Of a DNA stretch of 6,592 nt, positions 5,903 to 6,592 are shown piece after piece. The notes beneath the pieces are model-generated. The model saw only the letters and a program-made list of their open reading frames with translations, ran no database searches and was not told the DNA's origin. This DNA comes from Candidatus Harrisonbacteria bacterium RIFOXYD1_FULL_40_9 (GTDB lineage: Bacteria > Patescibacteriota > Minisyncoccia > UBA6257 > XYD1-FULL-40-9), in contig MHJO01000007.1 in assembly GCA_001818015.1 (NCBI GenBank), forward strand, positions 1,544 to 8,135, read 5' to 3'. The position numbers were made by a program, and so were the translations under genes. The stretch's first letter is position 1, and every line of letters begins with the position of its first letter.

Positions 5903-6592
5903 CTATTCAAAAAGAATAATTGATTTTTGAAGTTCGTTATTATTGGAATCAAAAGCTTTCACGGTAAGGAGGTTTTGGGGAAGAATGCGGTTAGGTTTTA
6001 ATGTAAATATGTGAGTGTATGAAGTTCCAAAATCACCCGAAGCGCTTTCGAGTATGCTGTCATTAAAATAAAGCTCAATTTTTTTAATGGAGGAGGGTGC
6101 GATAACTTGCACTGTTGCAGTGCGAGATAAGCGTATATAATCACCATTTTTTGGTGATACAAAATCAACAGACGGAGTGTTTTGGTTAATAAGTGAAGGC
6201 ATTGTGCGCAGGAGTTCGGTGGTTATATTTGTTTTTGCCCACTCAATAACAGGATTTTCCCAGTTATAAAACTGAGGGTCATTTTCTGGGTGACTAGGCT
6301 TATCTCCTTGGGGGTTATTTTTTTCAACATAATAAAGGATTTCGTGTACATTTACTTGATTTGTTTGATCAGTGACAAGATATTGGCCTCTTAAGACGGG
6401 TTTTTCGACGACTATTGGGTCTGGCCGAGTAAAGCTTCCCGATGTCTTTTCTTTAAGCGCTTCTGACATGAAGGTATGCCAAATAGGCAAAGCCGCAAGA
6501 ATACTTCCTCCTTGTTTTTGCATTGGGGCATTATCGTTATTTCCTGCCCATACTCCAACAACGAGGTCTTTTGTGTACCCAATTGTCCATGC
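5903..6592 (-). CDS. Class A penicillin-binding protein, C-terminal part (5' end outside window)
   Basis: The frame enters from the window edge already open and ends with TAG at 5903-5905, giving 229 visible residues. AWTIGYTKDLVVGVWAGNND (1-20) and GGSILAALPIWHTFMSEAL (28-46) are the hallmark end of the transpeptidase domain of PBP1A-type enzymes, which polymerise and cross-link peptidoglycan outside the membrane. The catalytic serine and KTG motifs lie upstream and cannot be checked. A linker (about 50-138) is followed by a beta-rich tail from PSVDFVSPKNGDYI (140-153) to the end, typical of the Ig-like C-terminal domain of some bacterial PBPs. The Met at 6523 is internal, not the start. The gene converges with dnaN with only 5 bp between their stops. 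Confidence 0.9.
   Translation of the reverse strand, partial: AWTIGYTKDLVVGVWAGNNDNAPMQKQGGSILAALPIWHTFMSEALKEKTSGSFTRPDPIVVEKPVLRGQYLVTDQTNQVNVHEILYYVEKNNPQGDKPSHPENDPQFYNWENPVIEWAKTNITTELLRTMPSLINQNTPSVDFVSPKNGDYIRLSRTATVQVIAPSSIKKIELYFNDSILESASGDFGTSYTHIFTLKPNRILPQNLLTVKAFDSNNNELQKSIILFE
5906..5931. terminator. Possible weak bidirectional terminator at the dnaN/PBP junction
   Basis: TTCAAAAA (5906-5913) and TTTTTGAA (5924-5931) form a perfect 8-bp inverted repeat with a 10-nt loop, just inside the 3' end of the PBP gene and 9 bp after dnaN. The stem is almost all A/T, so termination strength is doubtful. It is the only candidate between the convergent genes. Confidence 0.3.

Overview
The window is the replication-origin neighbourhood of an AT-rich bacterial chromosome: rpmH-rnpA leave in one direction and dnaA-dnaN in the other, with DnaA-box-like sites on both sides of dnaA. 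The compact proteins, the replication starts with no visible Shine-Dalgarno sequence, and the small membrane protein plus degenerate membrane Clp ATPase downstream of rnpA together suggest a Candidate Phyla Radiation (Patescibacteria, perhaps Parcubacteria-type) genome. That taxonomic call is inference; no marker was searched against a database.

Left part, minus strand, reading away from the origin: rpmH (ribosomal protein L34, 44 aa, 2880-3014), rnpA (RNase P protein, 2555-2863), a 115-aa unrecognised membrane protein (2163-2510), and a long Clp/Hsp100-type AAA+ protein (2158 down to the window edge, 719 codons visible, 3' end missing). The last two genes are 4 bp apart. The Shine-Dalgarno sequence of the second lies in the last codons of the first, so they are probably translationally coupled. 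The usual rpmH-rnpA-yidC order is not present here.

Origin part: the 195-bp rpmH-dnaA gap holds three same-strand DnaA-box-like sites at an exact 11-bp pitch, beside an AT-rich stretch. The 228-bp dnaA-dnaN gap holds one perfect DnaA box, weaker ones, and a 117-bp nested inverted repeat. Together these probably form a bipartite oriC. DnaA (450 aa) would load the replisome here, and the beta clamp DnaN (368 aa) would tether the polymerase.

Right part: dnaN runs convergently into a minus-strand gene whose visible 229 residues are the C-terminus of a class A penicillin-binding protein (end of the transpeptidase domain plus an Ig-like tail).

The most unusual content is the Clp-like protein. Its first AAA+ module has lost the Walker A Thr/Ser, the Walker B Asp and the paired arginine-finger residues. 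Both pore loops lack the usual tyrosine. There is no middle domain and, in the visible part, no ClpP-docking loop, and the N-terminus carries a predicted membrane hairpin. No tRNA, CRISPR array, insertion sequence or attachment site was seen.
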